A DNA stretch of 64,000 bases from Ottelia alismoides. Lineage: Eukaryota; Streptophyta; Magnoliopsida; Alismatales; Hydrocharitaceae. The position numbers were made by a program, and so were the translations under genes. The stretch is taken from positions 124,001 through 188,000 of the forward strand of contig JAZKJV010006041.1 of the NCBI GenBank assembly GCA_037367405.1, given 5' to 3'. Numbering within the stretch: position 1 is the stretch's first letter; each line of letters starts with the position of its first letter. This document shows positions 1-11,787 of the stretch, piece after piece. Under the pieces are notes generated by a model. It saw nothing but the letters and a program-made list of their open reading frames with translations. It was not told the origin of the DNA and did no database searches.

Positions 1-833
1 CAAAAAATATATTTTGTGTATTTTTGTGTTTTCAACCTTCAGATAAAAAATCACTTAAAAAATATAAAAGCAAATTCAAGAAAATAGAAAAACTCTAAAA
101 GACTTCATAAAAATTTATAACATTTTAAAAAAAATCCAAAAATTTTCTTCATTTTATTATCTTTATTTTAAAATTAATTTGGAGAATTTTTGACTCTATT
201 TACTATTTTTAATCTTTAATTTATATTCGAGTAATTCATCATTTTCTATTTTAGGGTATTTTCGACTTTAAAAATATATAAAAAATAGCAAAAATTCTTA
301 AAAAATCATAAAAACAGTAATTTTTTTAAAACCCAAAAAATATTTTATTTTCTTATTTTTTATTATTCTTGTTAGTTTTTAAATCAACCGTAGCCTATAT
401 TGTTTATATATCTCTATATAGCTCTATATATATTTTAAAGAAAAGGAATTAAAAATATAAAATAAAAAAAGAAAAATACAAAATTAGAAAATTAAAAATC
501 AAAATATAAAAATATAAAATAAAAAATAAAAAAATAAAAATTAAAACCCACAAAAGAGAACATATATAGACAAACACATCACTTTCACTTTTGTGCATTT
601 ATTGCCTCGATCTATCCTGCTTGTTTCATGTTTCGACACTCTACACATACTTGCACCTATGCACATTTTGTTATAGAGTTATTTATAAAATTTAACTTCG
701 CACATTTATTTTCATTGCTTGATTTTGAATTGTGGGTTAATTGTTGATTAATTGGGGTTTCGTGTGAGGTCATCTCAACGACCGTTGGTTCGCCTTTTAG
801 ATTAACACGACCTCCACAAAATCCTGATTATCA
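1..833 (+). repeat. Athila-1 5' LTR, 3' portion (window starts inside it)
   Basis: AT-rich sequence ending in TTATCA, two bases before a degenerate tRNA-Asp primer-binding site, which is how an Athila 5' LTR ends. Its last 300 bp match, on the opposite strand, the LTR at 7029-7400: both hold a TTATAGAGTTAT block followed by TTGTGGGTTAATTGTTGAT. The two LTRs are therefore one family in opposite orientation. The start of the LTR lies before the window, so its length is unknown. Confidence 0.7.
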
Positions 834-835
834 AA

Positions 836-853
836 TGGCATCGTTGCTGGGGA
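836..853 (+). other. Degenerate primer-binding site (tRNA-Asp) of Athila-1
   Basis: TGGCATCGTTGCTGGGGA differs from the perfect site at 52733-52750 (TGGCGCCGTTGCCGGGGA) at three positions, all transitions (G to A, C to T, C to T). The perfect form is complementary to the 3' end of plant tRNA-Asp, the usual Athila primer. The changes fit decay of methylated cytosines in an old copy. Confidence 0.75.
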
Positions 854-1968
854 GCAACAACGCATAGATCGACTTTTTGATTGATTGTGTTATTTGTCTA
901 TATTTTTGCCTCATTTATTTGCTTTTTTATCTGATCTTATTGTTTGACTTGTTTAATCACCTTCTCTTGTTGACTTTGTGGGAGGTACCGCGGATCGAGG
1001 GAGGCCCTCTACCCAAGGCACCTGTGCACCCACGTGAAGATGGTGTGAGATTCTGATCTAGCACCAAGGAGGCTTGGAGGACTTGAGAAGACAGTCACAT
1101 TTTGAGCATATTTTGTGCATTTATTTATTTGTAGAATTTAAGTGAGAGAGAGACCATTTAATTTATAATAATACATGCACTCTGGACACTGGACATTCGG
1201 GCCCAATTTCCAAGTGTTTGTTCACTTGGGCGCTCACCGCGGTTTTGTCGGTTTTCTTCGCATTTTTTTCATTTGTTTCTCGGTTTTGTTTTATTTCTTT
1301 TGTGTTATTGATCCCTTAGGTGTAGGAGCTGCTTGACGATAGTATTAGGTTCAAACACCTAATTATATCATCATGTGCCTATAGTCTACGTTTGGATCTA
1401 GACAAATCTAATTGCTATTTATTTGGATTTAAGATCGAGTGCTGAGAGAAGTGCTACATATCGCTTGCAGAATCTGTTGTGGCGGACATCAATGCACTTC
1501 TTAGACCTGACTTTTGGATCTCTCTTCTAGATATCTAGCATCTAGTTCTTCATGCTAATACCAGTTTCTCATCCTAGGGCAATTTCATCGGCTTGCATTG
1601 CATATAGATAGGTTTCAATTCTGCTGAGCATCTTTGCATGTAGAGTGCTGGAGGCAAGATGAGCATTTCTCTATAGCATTCATCATTAATTTGTCTCTTG
1701 CATTGCTTTTCCGACTCTCCCTCTGATTTTGATCACCTAGGTGCTAAGTAAAATTGACTCATCAATAAGATTCGTGCATTTTCTACTAAAAATCCAAAAA
1801 ATGTGATAACCAAATAAAATTGGGACTGTTAACATTACTTGACCCTAAAATTGACTAAAAAGAAAAATCTTTGTCTTGGGGCGAGTAATCCCTTCATTGT
1901 CTTCGCTTTTAATTGCTCGTGCACACACTAAGGATTAGTGCCCAATTCCTATTCAGCCTCCTAAATGT
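854..1968 (+). other. Athila-1 untranslated leader
   Basis: No ORF of note. It runs parallel to the leader of the intact Athila at 52751-54014. Two blocks are conserved: TGCATGTAGAG.GCTGGAG.CAAG near 1636-1657 (53469-53492 in the intact copy) and a stretch around 1815-1900 holding TTGGGACTG, TAACATTA, TTGACCCTAAAA, TTTGTCTTGGGG and CCTTCATTGT (53646-53730 in the intact copy). The rest has diverged. Confidence 0.6.
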
Positions 1969-2487
1969 TTGTGCAATTTTGCAGCCGGTCTACCTCACTT
2001 TTTTCAAGAGGACTTTCCTCCTAATTTTTGTACATATCCGTCCCAGCCACAATATCAGCCCTCAGAGTTTTATCCACATACATCTCCACCTCCATATTTT
2101 CCACCTTCACATCCACTCGAGACTGATCTGTTGGAGTCACCTCTCACGATTTCCACAATTGAGACCTTGACCCAGTTCATGGAGCAAATGAATTCGAGGA
2201 TTGACGACTTCACCTGCCTAAATAAGAGCCATATTGATGCTTCACGATCTGATGATTTGGACTTAATTGAGGATTATTGTGAGAGCTTGAAATCATCAAA
2301 AATACAAAAAAATGAGAAAAATTTAAAAACACAAAAAGAATTCAGGAGACCTTTGGTCGAATCAGACAGTGAGGAGAGTGCTCATCTGCCAGACCCTTCA
2401 CCCACACATTCACTCACATCTTGTTACATCTCTGACCCTGAGGATGCCATTGTACAGACCCCTCTTGGCTGTCCTTGTATATATGAT
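1969..2487 (+). pseudogene. Athila-1 gag remnant, internally deleted
   Basis: A 173-codon ORF that opens with a Pro/Gln/Tyr-rich stretch (SQPQYQPSEFYPHTSPPPYF) followed by a short amphipathic segment (LTQFMEQMNSRID) and an acidic tail. In the intact Athila polyprotein a Gln/Pro-rich stretch followed by a helix of the type FTEQQATFRREMDEF lies between the gag core and the protease, so this looks like that linker. The conserved gag core, protease and reverse transcriptase are absent. The ORF is cut by the Athila-2 LTR at 2488 and its final codons read into that LTR. Its own ATG follows gag-leader sequence, so an internal deletion is likely. Assignment rests on position and composition, not on a conserved domain. 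Confidence 0.45.
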
Positions 2488-4310
2488 TGATAACAAGATT
2501 TTTCACGATTTAAGAAGGTGATTTTATCAAGTCGTTGTGTTACCACGAACAATCAAGTCAATCAAATAAATTACAACTACGAGCACAATGGACACATACA
2601 ATATGCATATGGCAAATAGAGGTTCGAATCCATAGGGACTTAGCAAGTTCGCAATGTAGTATGGATAACTTATTTTAAAGAGCAAGAATAGATCACACTA
2701 GTTATATGTAAAGGTTAAGAGAGATTAGGGATTGTAATGCAAATTGAATAAGATCGGACTAATTATGAAACTGGCAAAGCTAAACTTGCTGCGATTAATA
2801 ATGTCAAAGATATGGTCATAATAAACAGATTCAAAGAGACAATTTCATATTCAATGCAGAAAACCTTTTGCAAGTAACGAAATGATTCAATAGTAGATAG
2901 AAAATATGAATACTTAATAAAAAGATGAGAGAGAGAGAGTATGAGCTCCTATCTTTTACATTGGAAAAGAACGAGCCCTAGAAAAGCAGGGCATGTCCTC
3001 ACGAAGAGTAATGGAGTACGGGCTTGGCACTGGAGGCTGATGGAAATGCACGGTGGCACGTTGGAGTGCGCTAGCTTTGTTGAAGAGCAAGCAGCGCACG
3101 GGCAGTGGTGACGCCTAAGGCAAGAGGCCGCACGGTCGGTGCGAGGTTGATGGGCGGTAGCACAAAAGACCCGAACATGTGAGAGACGGCGGTGCACCGA
3201 TTGACCACTGAAGCAGTTGCGAGTTGCATGCACGGAAACAGGGGCTGGGTGAAGGTCGCGTGCAGGGGTGCACGGGCCAACTGGGGGTGCTGGTCGCACA
3301 AGATGGAACCACTGGCTACATGTTGCAATGGAGGAAGTGCCGGAATGCATAGGGGAGCTGCTGGTCGCGCATGGTGGTAAAGTTTGCATCGAGAAGGGGA
3401 CGCGGGTGGACGGAGGCTCGTGGAGGAGATAGCCGGAGACTGGAGAAGATTAAGTTGGCGTGTGCGGGATGCGCAGAGAAGGTAACTGAGTGCGCTGCTA
3501 CATGCTAGAGAAGAATGGCCGCGCACAACGACGTACGCGCAGGAGGAGGACGCCGGTGCGCGGTGGCGGGAGTTGGAGGAAGAAGGAGAGACAGTCGGGG
3601 GCGAGATCCTTGTGTTGAAGGCTACGGGTCGGGGGGGGGGGGCTCTTTAGTTGTGTGAGTTGTATCCTTCTTATAGATGACGTGGCCGTCCATGCAAAAC
3701 AAAGAAATAAATGTATATTAATGAAATTGGGAAGGGCTTCCTACGTGCATGGGGAGTATACTCTGCATGTGCGGCTAATAATTTTTTTGAAAAGGAGAGA
3801 GAGTGAATAGTAAAGAGAGTATGCATGGGGAAGGTACGTGGATGGCTTAATGCAAGATATAAAGAAAGGAACTTTTACATTATCCTCCCTCCCTTTTTCC
3901 AATAAAAAAATGTTCATGAATTGTAGGGACACCAATGTGTTGGTTGTTTAGTAAATGTTGTAGATATAAATCCAATGTAATTTTATTTTCTCTCTTAGTA
4001 TAATAAATATAAACATGATTTGATTAGTTTATATAGATAATTATTCAAGTTATATTAGGTAATTTAACAAGGATGATTAGAAATCATAGAATCATAGAAT
4101 ATGTAATCAATATTTTTGAAAACATTTTACTAGGTTACAAAATCATGATCAGTTATGCAGAGATTTTAATTGATTGTGTGCAATTATGGATATTTTCGCT
4201 GCTGTATGTAAGGAATATAGATTATGTGAATTTGGAGTTTATAGATCAATCGTTAAGGTTGTATATCACATAATTTGATCATATTATCTCTGTATATATT
4301 GTAATCATCA
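2488..4310 (-). repeat. Athila-2 3' LTR
   Basis: Read on the minus strand it begins TGATGATTAC directly after a polypurine tract (4311-4325) and ends CTTGTTATCA, so the ends are TG...CA with short inverted termini (TGAT/ATCA), as in the intact Athila (TGATGA...TCATCA). Length is 1,823 bp. It is GC-rich and G-run containing in the middle (about 2950-3650) and AT-rich at both ends, the composition of the other Athila LTRs here. The left junction would give a target duplication of ATGAT (2483-2487); the other copy is not found because the element's 5' half is missing. Small ORFs inside (for example 2949-3526 minus) show no recognisable domain. Confidence 0.7.
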
Positions 4311-4346
4311 CACCCCCATACTTAAGTCTTGCTAGTCTCGAGCAAG
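4311..4346 (-). other. Athila-2 polypurine tract with adjoining hairpin
   Basis: On the minus strand the order is a hairpin with arms CTTGCT and AGCAAG (4328-4346, loop CGAGACT), then CTTAAGTATGGGGGTG (4311-4326), then the LTR start. The same arrangement, hairpin then G-run, precedes the 3' LTR of the intact Athila at 62869-62904. The polypurine tract primes plus-strand synthesis. Confidence 0.7.
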
Positions 4347-5859
4347 AAATATATAAGTAATAATGAAGGATAGGGAAAATAGCCAAGGTAGGTTGGGTGA
4401 GGGTTTACAGCAGAAATACCCACAAAGTCTTGAGTTTTCAGATCTTAACCACACAAATACACAAACTTCAGTAGAGTTGACCCCTGGATTAATGATTTGC
4501 TCGAATAGTTGACTTGACTCAAGTTTTGTAGTTTCAACAGTCTCTTAGTTCCGAAAAACTCAAGATGGTTTCAGAAAATCGATCAAGTCAGATCATTCTA
4601 ATCAACAGGTATTCTCTTTGACCTTGAATGGATACAAACGGTGTTCGTGATGTTTTAGCTTTCGTGAGTCAAGAGAACGAGCTAACAGTACAATCTATTA
4701 AGGTACCGAACGATTCCCTACACATATAGACTCAGTCCTCACCTGAATTCAGGCATATTCTCTTTTCACCCAAGTTTGTCAGCATAAACAGTAGGTCATA
4801 ATTCTTTGGAGAATGGGATTTTAATTTTCGGGATTTTCCGTAGACCGCTTTGGTCCGTTGCTCTCATTTTTTCCTTTTTTTGCAGAGCATAACCATGGGC
4901 CTCTTTTAAGAATTTTAGGTGGCATCATTGGGCTGCTACCATGACTTTTTGGTGGAGGAGGGTTATTTGGTGGTCTTCTTTGCTTTTGCTTTGTGTATCT
5001 TTGCATGATTGGTGGTTTTTAGCATTTGTATTGTGATATGTTTTTTTGTGGTGTTTTTTGTCTTGGGTTTTGGCATCAAAAGGTGGTATCGGCTTAATAT
5101 TGTCTTTGGAGGCACGATACTGTCTTAATTGCTGACATACTTAGACTAGAGAGATCATGTTTCCCCTGAGTCAAGTTCCTTCACTGACTATAGATATGGT
5201 TCAGGCATTGGCACAACCAAGAGGACAACTCCTCACCTCAACTAAATTGTAATTGTATCTCTAAACTCAACTCAATCAAGCTAAGTGCAATGTGCAGTTG
5301 TTTAATATCCACTGAAGAGTTTAAGAGTGATACTAGTTGCTCAGGTGATCTAGTTAGATACAGAAGTTCATTCACCAGTAGAGTTAGTGGAACTTGAGAG
5401 AATAAAGTCCATATGGACATGAAGAAAGCTTAAAACTCATGCCTAGTGAAATTCTAATGGAATTAAGTGGATTATGGTCAACTCAGCTTCTGTCTATGAT
5501 CTATGCAATGAAGAGTTGTTTTCTCAAAAGATATGATAAAACTAGGAAGGATGTATTTTTTGGTGGTTTTCTTGAAGTTTTTTTGAAGTTTTTTTTAAAG
5601 TATGCAATTTTGAAAACTATGCAGACACCCCCCATACTTATCAGAGACCATGTCCCCATGGTGAAGACAAGGTGTAATAGGAAGACCAAAAGAAGGAGTG
5701 AGTGAAAAGTATTTTTTTTGCAGTGAGGAGGGGTACCCCCATACTTATCTAATGCAATGCAGTGAAAATAAACATGCGAGCAGTAAGACGAAAAGATACC
5801 TGTGAGGAGAAGCTCACGCGAGTGCATGATTTAACGCCTCAGCTTGGCGATGTGGTGGT
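4347..5859 (-). other. Athila-2 3' untranslated region
   Basis: No gene is recognised in this stretch. On the minus strand it runs from the end of the integrase to the polypurine tract and contains two additional polypurine-like copies, AAGTATGGGGG at about 5628-5640 and 5734-5745, as the intact Athila does at 61020-61331. Short ORFs here (88 and 108 codons overlapping on opposite strands at 5439-5827) have no domain. No env-like ORF is visible. Confidence 0.55.
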
Positions 5860-6830
5860 TCATTTTTCCTGCAGAAGGTATGTTGTGCAGACAGGCATAG
5901 GACCAGATGGTTCAACAACGGGTTTTAGTCTTTGACCATTGACTCTAAAAGTGGCTTTAGTGTTTGGGTCAGAAATTTCTATCGAGTCCTTATCGAATAC
6001 TTGAGTTACAATGTATGGTACTTTCCATTTTGATCTCAGTTTTCCTGAAAATAACTTCAATTTTGCATCAAATAGCCATACTTTTTGATTTTCTTTGAAT
6101 GTTTTCCTCGAAATGTTGGCATCGTGCCACAACTTGATTTTCTCTTTGTTTAGTAGGTTGTTATCATATGCTTGTGATCTCAATTCTTCCAGTTCAGATA
6201 AGTCCAATAGTCTTTTTTTTCCAGCCTCATCATAATCCAAATGACATTTCTTGATCGCCTAGAGTGACTTGTTGTGGATCTCTACAGGTAGATGGCAAGG
6301 CTTTCCATAGACCGACCTATATGGGCTCATTCCTAAGGGTGTACGGAAGGCTGTACGATAGGCCCAAAGAGCAGAAGGTAAGTGTTGAGACCAGTCTTTA
6401 CGATCAGAGCGGACAATTTTCTAGAGGATGGTCTTGATCTCCCGGTTTGACAGCTCAACCATTCCATTGGTCTGTGGGTGATAGGCAGTTGAGACCCAGT
6501 GTTCGACCCCATTTTTCTTAAGTAAGTTCTTGACTGGAGCATTCAGAAAATGTGTTCTGTCATCACTAATGACCACCTTGGGTAATCCAAATCGGGAGAA
6601 GAGATTGTTTAGGAATTTAACAACAGTGGCGCTATCAGCAACACAAGTGGGAATGGCTTCAACCCAACGGGACACATAGTCAACAGCGAGTAGGATGTGC
6701 TGATAGCCTTGTGAGGTGGTGAAAGGTCCCATGAAGTCTATTCCCCAAGTATCAAAGATCTCAACTATATGTACGGGTTGGAGGGGCATCATGTTGCGGC
6801 GGGTCACTGTTCCATTAGTCTGACAGGATG
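5860..6830 (-). pseudogene. Athila-2 integrase, C-terminal part of pol, broken
   Basis: Two ORFs in different frames (6421-6807 and 5860-6240) together cover the integrase core and C-terminal region. The core shows WGIDFMGPF with the first catalytic Asp, VISDDRTHF with the second, and NGMVELSNREIK with the catalytic Glu; the downstream part shows the KVWLFDAKLKLF...GKLRSKWK..Y block typical of gypsy integrase C-termini and ends FRVNGQRLKP, matching the end of the intact Athila polyprotein (2,280 codons, 54015-60857). A stop near 6421 and a frame change between the two pieces make it non-functional. The zinc-binding HHCC region, RNase H, reverse transcriptase, protease and gag are missing upstream of 6830, where LINE-like sequence begins. 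A defective remnant. Confidence 0.85.
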
Positions 6831-7028
6831 TTATTCAAAAAATACCACAACATTAACCCTTACAAGAGATATATTTAATATGTTAAAGACTCTAATAATA
6901 AATGGACAGTAGAGGATCAAACGAGATACAATTTCCTCATCACTCAGGCATAGTGGACACACATTGGTGGTTGAGGTAGTATTGTTAAAGGTCTATCTTG
7001 TGCTCGAAGTTTGTCATGGTTTAGTGAC
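6831..7028 (-). pseudogene. LINE reverse-transcriptase zinc-binding (zf-RVT) scrap
   Basis: A minus-strand frame through about 6876-6965 reads NVCPLCLSDEEIVSRLILYC followed by PFIIRVF. The pattern C-P-x-C, an acidic pair, a hydrophobic run and Y-C-P-F is that of the zf-RVT domain found after the reverse transcriptase in plant non-LTR retrotransposons and derived sequences. Only this one domain is present, flanked by the Athila-2 integrase on one side and an Athila LTR on the other. The frame is open for only about 40 codons. Confidence 0.5.
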
Positions 7029-9045
7029 TGATGACAGAGATTTTCATCGCGGGTCTAGATACATATCACACAGAGTAGAGACGCAGTCGCTGAGGCGACC
7101 CACAATAAGAACCTCGATCGATCAACAATTAACCCACAATACAAATTAAGCAATAAATTAAAAAATGTGGTGTTAAAATTTATTATAACTCTACAATAAC
7201 ATGTGTATAGGTGTAAGCATATGTAGATTCGAACTCATGGAGCAAACGGTAGAAGGAATTTTATCTTTCATCTCTTGTCCATTTTTATTGTTTTTGTGTG
7301 TTTTTATTTTATTTTTATTTTTATTTTATTTTTTGTATTTTGTTTTTAATTTTATAATTTTATATTTTCTTTTTATATTTTCAGATTTTTATATTTTCTT
7401 TTTCTTTTAAAGCTATATATAGGATATATAAGACTATATATACAATATAGAGGATTATATTTATAAACACTACTAAATATAAATAAAATATGAAATAAAA
7501 ATTGTTTCTATATTTTATATATTTTTATAGCATTTTTGTAATTTTTCTAGAATTTTGCTAATTTTTAAGGATTTTTAAACTAAAAAATATCCCAAATCAG
7601 GGATTAAATAAATAGAGCGAAATTGATTTGAATATTAAAAATAGTAGATAAGTCCAAAGTTACTCAAATCAATTTTAATATATAAATATTTATAGAAAGA
7701 AAGTTAAGAAAAACATTTTTTTGGATTTTTAATGATTTTATAGATTTTTATGAAGGATTTTATAGTTTTTCAATTTTTAAGCCTTTTCTTTTTCCATTTT
7801 TAGTGATTTTTGGAATGAAGTTAAAAAATAATAAAATAGATAATATGTAATTTTTTTGGAATTTTTCAAGATGTTGTTATATTTTTTGGTATTTTCTAAG
7901 CTAGATAGTACAAAGTTAAGCTCCTTTTGATTTTAATAAATGGATAAAATGCCCAAAAATCAAAATAAATACATGTCGTGAAGGTTCATGGCAAGGGGTA
8001 TCAATCCCTATTTTTGTTAGAAATAGATCAACTGCATAAAAATACATATCCTATCAGGGGTATATTTGTAATAAAATAAACTTTAGGGGGCTCAGTGCAA
8101 TTTTGCTAAAAATATACAACATAAATCAATTTTATTGGACTTTTTATCAATTACATAAATACCAGGGGCATACATGCAATTTCACCACCTCATGTTGGAC
8201 GACACATGAGGTGACGTGGAATGGACCTAGGAGCAAATAAATGAAGTACACGGGCCTTTTCGTAAAATTCCCAATTTATTTTACGCATGAATTTTTATTT
8301 ATAATACTAAATATTAAATATACAGAAAGGTGTGGCTAAAGTGCAAATTACCCCATGTATGCAAGCGATCGGATGGCTGAGACCGTCTCACTCGTCCATG
8401 TGGTGCGTCCCTGTGCGTCGATACTAGTTCGACGATGGATGGCTCTGATTAGATCATCCAAAGGCGATCAACGGTTGAGGCTTCATACATCCAATGACAA
8501 CTGCTACGTCTGGGGCTCGATCTCGATCCAATGGCGGAGAGCGAAGAGGGAAGAACAGGGAGGAAGCTCCGGCGAGGCGAGCTTCCTCCAAGCAGATCCC
8601 GCTCTCCCATTATGCAACGTGGCTACAAAGTGGATCTAGACGTTCCTGGAAGGGTCCAATTTGATTGGCAGCGTTAGAATGGCGTGGAGAGAGACGGTGG
8701 CTCCCCGCAAGGTTGGAGGATGGGGGCTCCACCGGGTACCTGAAAGGATGTCAAAAATCGACCCCAACGGGGGTCTCGAGCCTCCAGACCTGCATACGTT
8801 AAGCATAACAAAAGAAGGACGGTTCGGGGGGCTCGTTTAGTGGTGGAATGGAGCGGAGTGGGTCGGGCGGAGGTGCTTCCGGCAGGCGGTGGAGTTGAAG
8901 CTCCTAGATCCAGATCCACAGGGGATCTGGTGGTCTGGAGTGTAGTGGGGCAATCAGAAACGACGGGAGAAGAGGATGAGGTGGTCTGGTGTCGGTCAAC
9001 ACAAATGACTAAACTAATTGCAGAATTTAAATGAGTGAATTAAAG
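7029..9045 (-). repeat. Athila LTR (solo or 3' LTR), truncated at its 5' end
   Basis: On the minus strand it ends TGTCATCA at 7029, like the intact Athila 5' LTR (TGTCATCA at 52722-52729). No tRNA-Asp primer site follows, so this is a 3' or solo LTR rather than a 5' LTR. The AT-rich part (7150-8100) matches the LTR at 1-833 in inverted orientation; the GC-rich part (8350-9000) resembles the GC-rich core of the other LTRs. The 5' terminus is missing where the copia A remnant starts. ORFs of 81-94 codons inside it (8355-8919) lack any domain. Confidence 0.65.
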
Positions 9046-9049
9046 CTAC

Positions 9050-11787
9050 CTAAAGCAAAGAACGTCCTGAAGTCTGCAGAGCATCATGGTGATTCCATCG
9101 AATGTCTGTAGCTGAAAGTGCCATAGCAAACGTCCTGAAGTCTCCAGATAGCCTCTCAAAAGACACGGATGCTAATAATGGATATTTGGCACAGCTTCTC
9201 TTCGACTTCCGTAGAGCAATTGGAACATCCAAATCATCTGTATTCTCATCTGGCTCCTGCACTATATCCTGAATGTCGTCAGATCCATCAACATTAATAT
9301 TTTCATTACATACCATAGGCGAGCTAGTTGACGGGTCAGGACCATGAGCTGGAGGAGGCCTGCGGGTGTAATGGAATGGTAGTGGTGAGACAAGCGGGGC
9401 GGTGGGTGGTGGTGGTGGTCGGCATCAAGGTGTTGGTGTCATGTATATGGCATCAAAAGGTATAGAGTGTACTCTTGTCCATGTATATGGCATCAAAGGT
9501 ATAGATGGTAGACCTTGTCTCCTGATGCTGAAAAATACATAACAGATTCAAAAAATGTAACATCTGCACTGATCATATACCGCCGACGCACAGGATCAAA
9601 ACACTTGTACCCCTTTTGAGTTCTGGAGTACCCACCAAAGACACACTTGACAGCCCTAGGAGAGAGCTTGTCAGTACCAGGCGACAACTGATGGACGAAT
9701 GCAACTGACCCAAACACACGAGGAGCAAGAGTGAACAGATCCTTGTCAGGATGAATGAGTGAAAACGGAATCTGTTCATTCAAGACAGACTAAGGCATAC
9801 GGTTGATTAGGTAACATGCAGTGAGAACTGCATCACCCCAGTAGGAGTAGGGAACATGACTCTGTATAAGAAGTGATCTTGTGACATCAAGAAGGTGACG
9901 GTGTTTTCTTTCAGCAATCCCATTCTGTTGAGATGTATGAGCACAAGATGTTTGGTGAATAATCCCTTTTGAGGAGTAGTAATTGCCAGAATGTTGGTGC
10001 ACAACTCTAAAGCATTATCACTTCTCACAAGCTTGACAGATGTAGAGAAAACATTTTGTATTTCATTCAGAAAATGGATAATAATATTTCCTGCTTCAGA
10101 TTTATTTTTCATCAGAAACACCCATGACATTCTAGAGAAATCATCCACAAATACAATATAAAACCTGTGTCCCTGATGATCGGGAACACGACTCGGACCC
10201 CAGACATCGATATGAAACAACTCAAACTTGGAGTTACTACTCCGACCTGGACGACTGGGAAAGGACGACCTGTGATGCTTTCCCAACTGACACGCCTCAC
10301 ACTGAATAGGTGTGTGGGAGAGACCATATGGTAGAACTTGACGCAACTTTTGAAGCGGTAAATGACCAAAACGCAGATGCCATAATAAGGTTGATACTTG
10401 TCCCAAAGAAGAGGATGCGGTTCCAGCAAAAGGAGTCTGATTCAGGCGGTAGAGGCCTCATTGCTCATAGCCACGACCAATCACGTTGCCCGTATGGATG
10501 TCCTGAAAAATCAAAAGAAGATGGATCAAAAATTGCCCGACAATGTAGATCCTTCGTAATCTGACTAATTGACAATAGATTCATTGAAAAATCAGGTGCA
10601 TGTAGCACGTTCTTGAGCTGCATAGAAGATGTCAATCTAACCTCCCCCTGACCAGTGATGGGGGAATGAGTGCCATTGGCAATCACTACTGTCCGACCTG
10701 GAGGGATCTGAGTGTATCCTGAAAGCAACTCTGGTCTCCACATAGGTGATGTGTAGCGCCCGAGTCCATAATCCATGGTAAAGTATCTGATCTACTACTG
10801 TTCAGTGCAAGTATACTACCTGAAGTACTGGTAGACGCAGAGGCAGAAGCAGCGGCAACAGAATGACTCTCTGCAGTCGGTGCTGGTCCAGATGGTGGAA
10901 TAATGCCCCTCAGACGGGCAACAAGATCGTCGAACCGTTGATCCAAAGTAGCAGCAGATGGGGGCTCTATCTGCTCAGCAGCTCGTGCGGATGCAGGAAA
11001 TCCGTGCTTCGAGTAGCAGGTATCTTCATTGTGTCCAACTCGGTGACAATATGTGCATGTTGGCCTAGTGCGGCCACCCCTTCCACGAGGTCCACGTCCA
11101 CGGCCCTGGTGATGAAATCCGCGACCTCTGTTTGCTGCCATGGCTGAGGAATTCTGACTCACAGCTGTTGAGGGAACTGTGATCCGACTCAATCTATGAA
11201 AAGCTTCCTCCATGGGAGGAATAGTCGAGTCTGCCTAAATCTGAGATCGTGCTGCCTCATACTCTGGATCAAGTGCAGCCAGGAACACACCCACTATTGT
11301 CGCATTCCTGTATGTCTTCTGCTGTTCTGGCGTGGCAGTAAGAGGCATGAAGCTATAGAGCTTCTCGAACATCCCTCTCAGTGATGTGTAGAGAGAATGT
11401 AAAGGACGACCATTCTGCTTTATTGTGAATATATCATGTTGAAGTTGCAGAATCTTCGTCTCGTTCTTCACCTGAGAGTACGTTGCCGCCAGAATATCCC
11501 ACATATCCTTGGCCGTGGGTTGATGTAGGATGTCATTGGCAATTTCAATAGCCAACGTACCAGATAGCCAAACCTTAGCATATGCATCATCGGCCTCCCA
11601 TGAGGCATGGACTCCAGTCTTCTCTGCAGGCTCAGGTTCGGTAAGAATGTGCTTCTTTCCTGTTGACTTCATCATACTCATGAACTGGCATTGCCCACAG
11701 TTCATAGTTTGTACCGTCCATCTTGACAATGGGCGCTGGACCACGAAATGCGCCAATAGATGGGATATCAGCCTTGCTTTCTGACAT
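9050..11787 (-). pseudogene. Copia A gag-protease-integrase, frameshifted
   Basis: The start codon is the ATG at 11787-11785 (MSESKADIP...), matching the starts of copia B and C. Gag (11787-10790) carries the conserved block KNETKILQLQHDIFTIKQ and an intact zinc knuckle C-X2-C-X4-H-X4-C (CTYCHRVGHNEDTC, about 11017-11058). The protease motif MDSGATHHLC lies near 10770. Integrase has FHIDVWGPSRVP with the first Asp, VRSDNALE with the second and [13 protein letters not shown] with the Glu (10300-9850), then the FVHQLSPG..KLSPRAVKCVF linker (9783-9493). The frame breaks near 11690 and 11235 (stop) and again in the protease and integrase. The protein ends in the linker before reverse transcriptase (IALRKSKRSCAKYP, 9050-9316). 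Dead copy. Confidence 0.85.

Noticed and set aside
2949..3526. Overlapping minus-strand ORFs of 146 and 151 codons
   Set aside because: They lie in the GC-rich part of the Athila-2 LTR, overlap each other in different frames, are Pro/Ser/Arg-rich and show no domain.
4073..4273. 66-codon ORF MIRNHRIIEYVINIFENILL
   Set aside because: AT-rich LTR sequence, no domain, no flanking gene structure.
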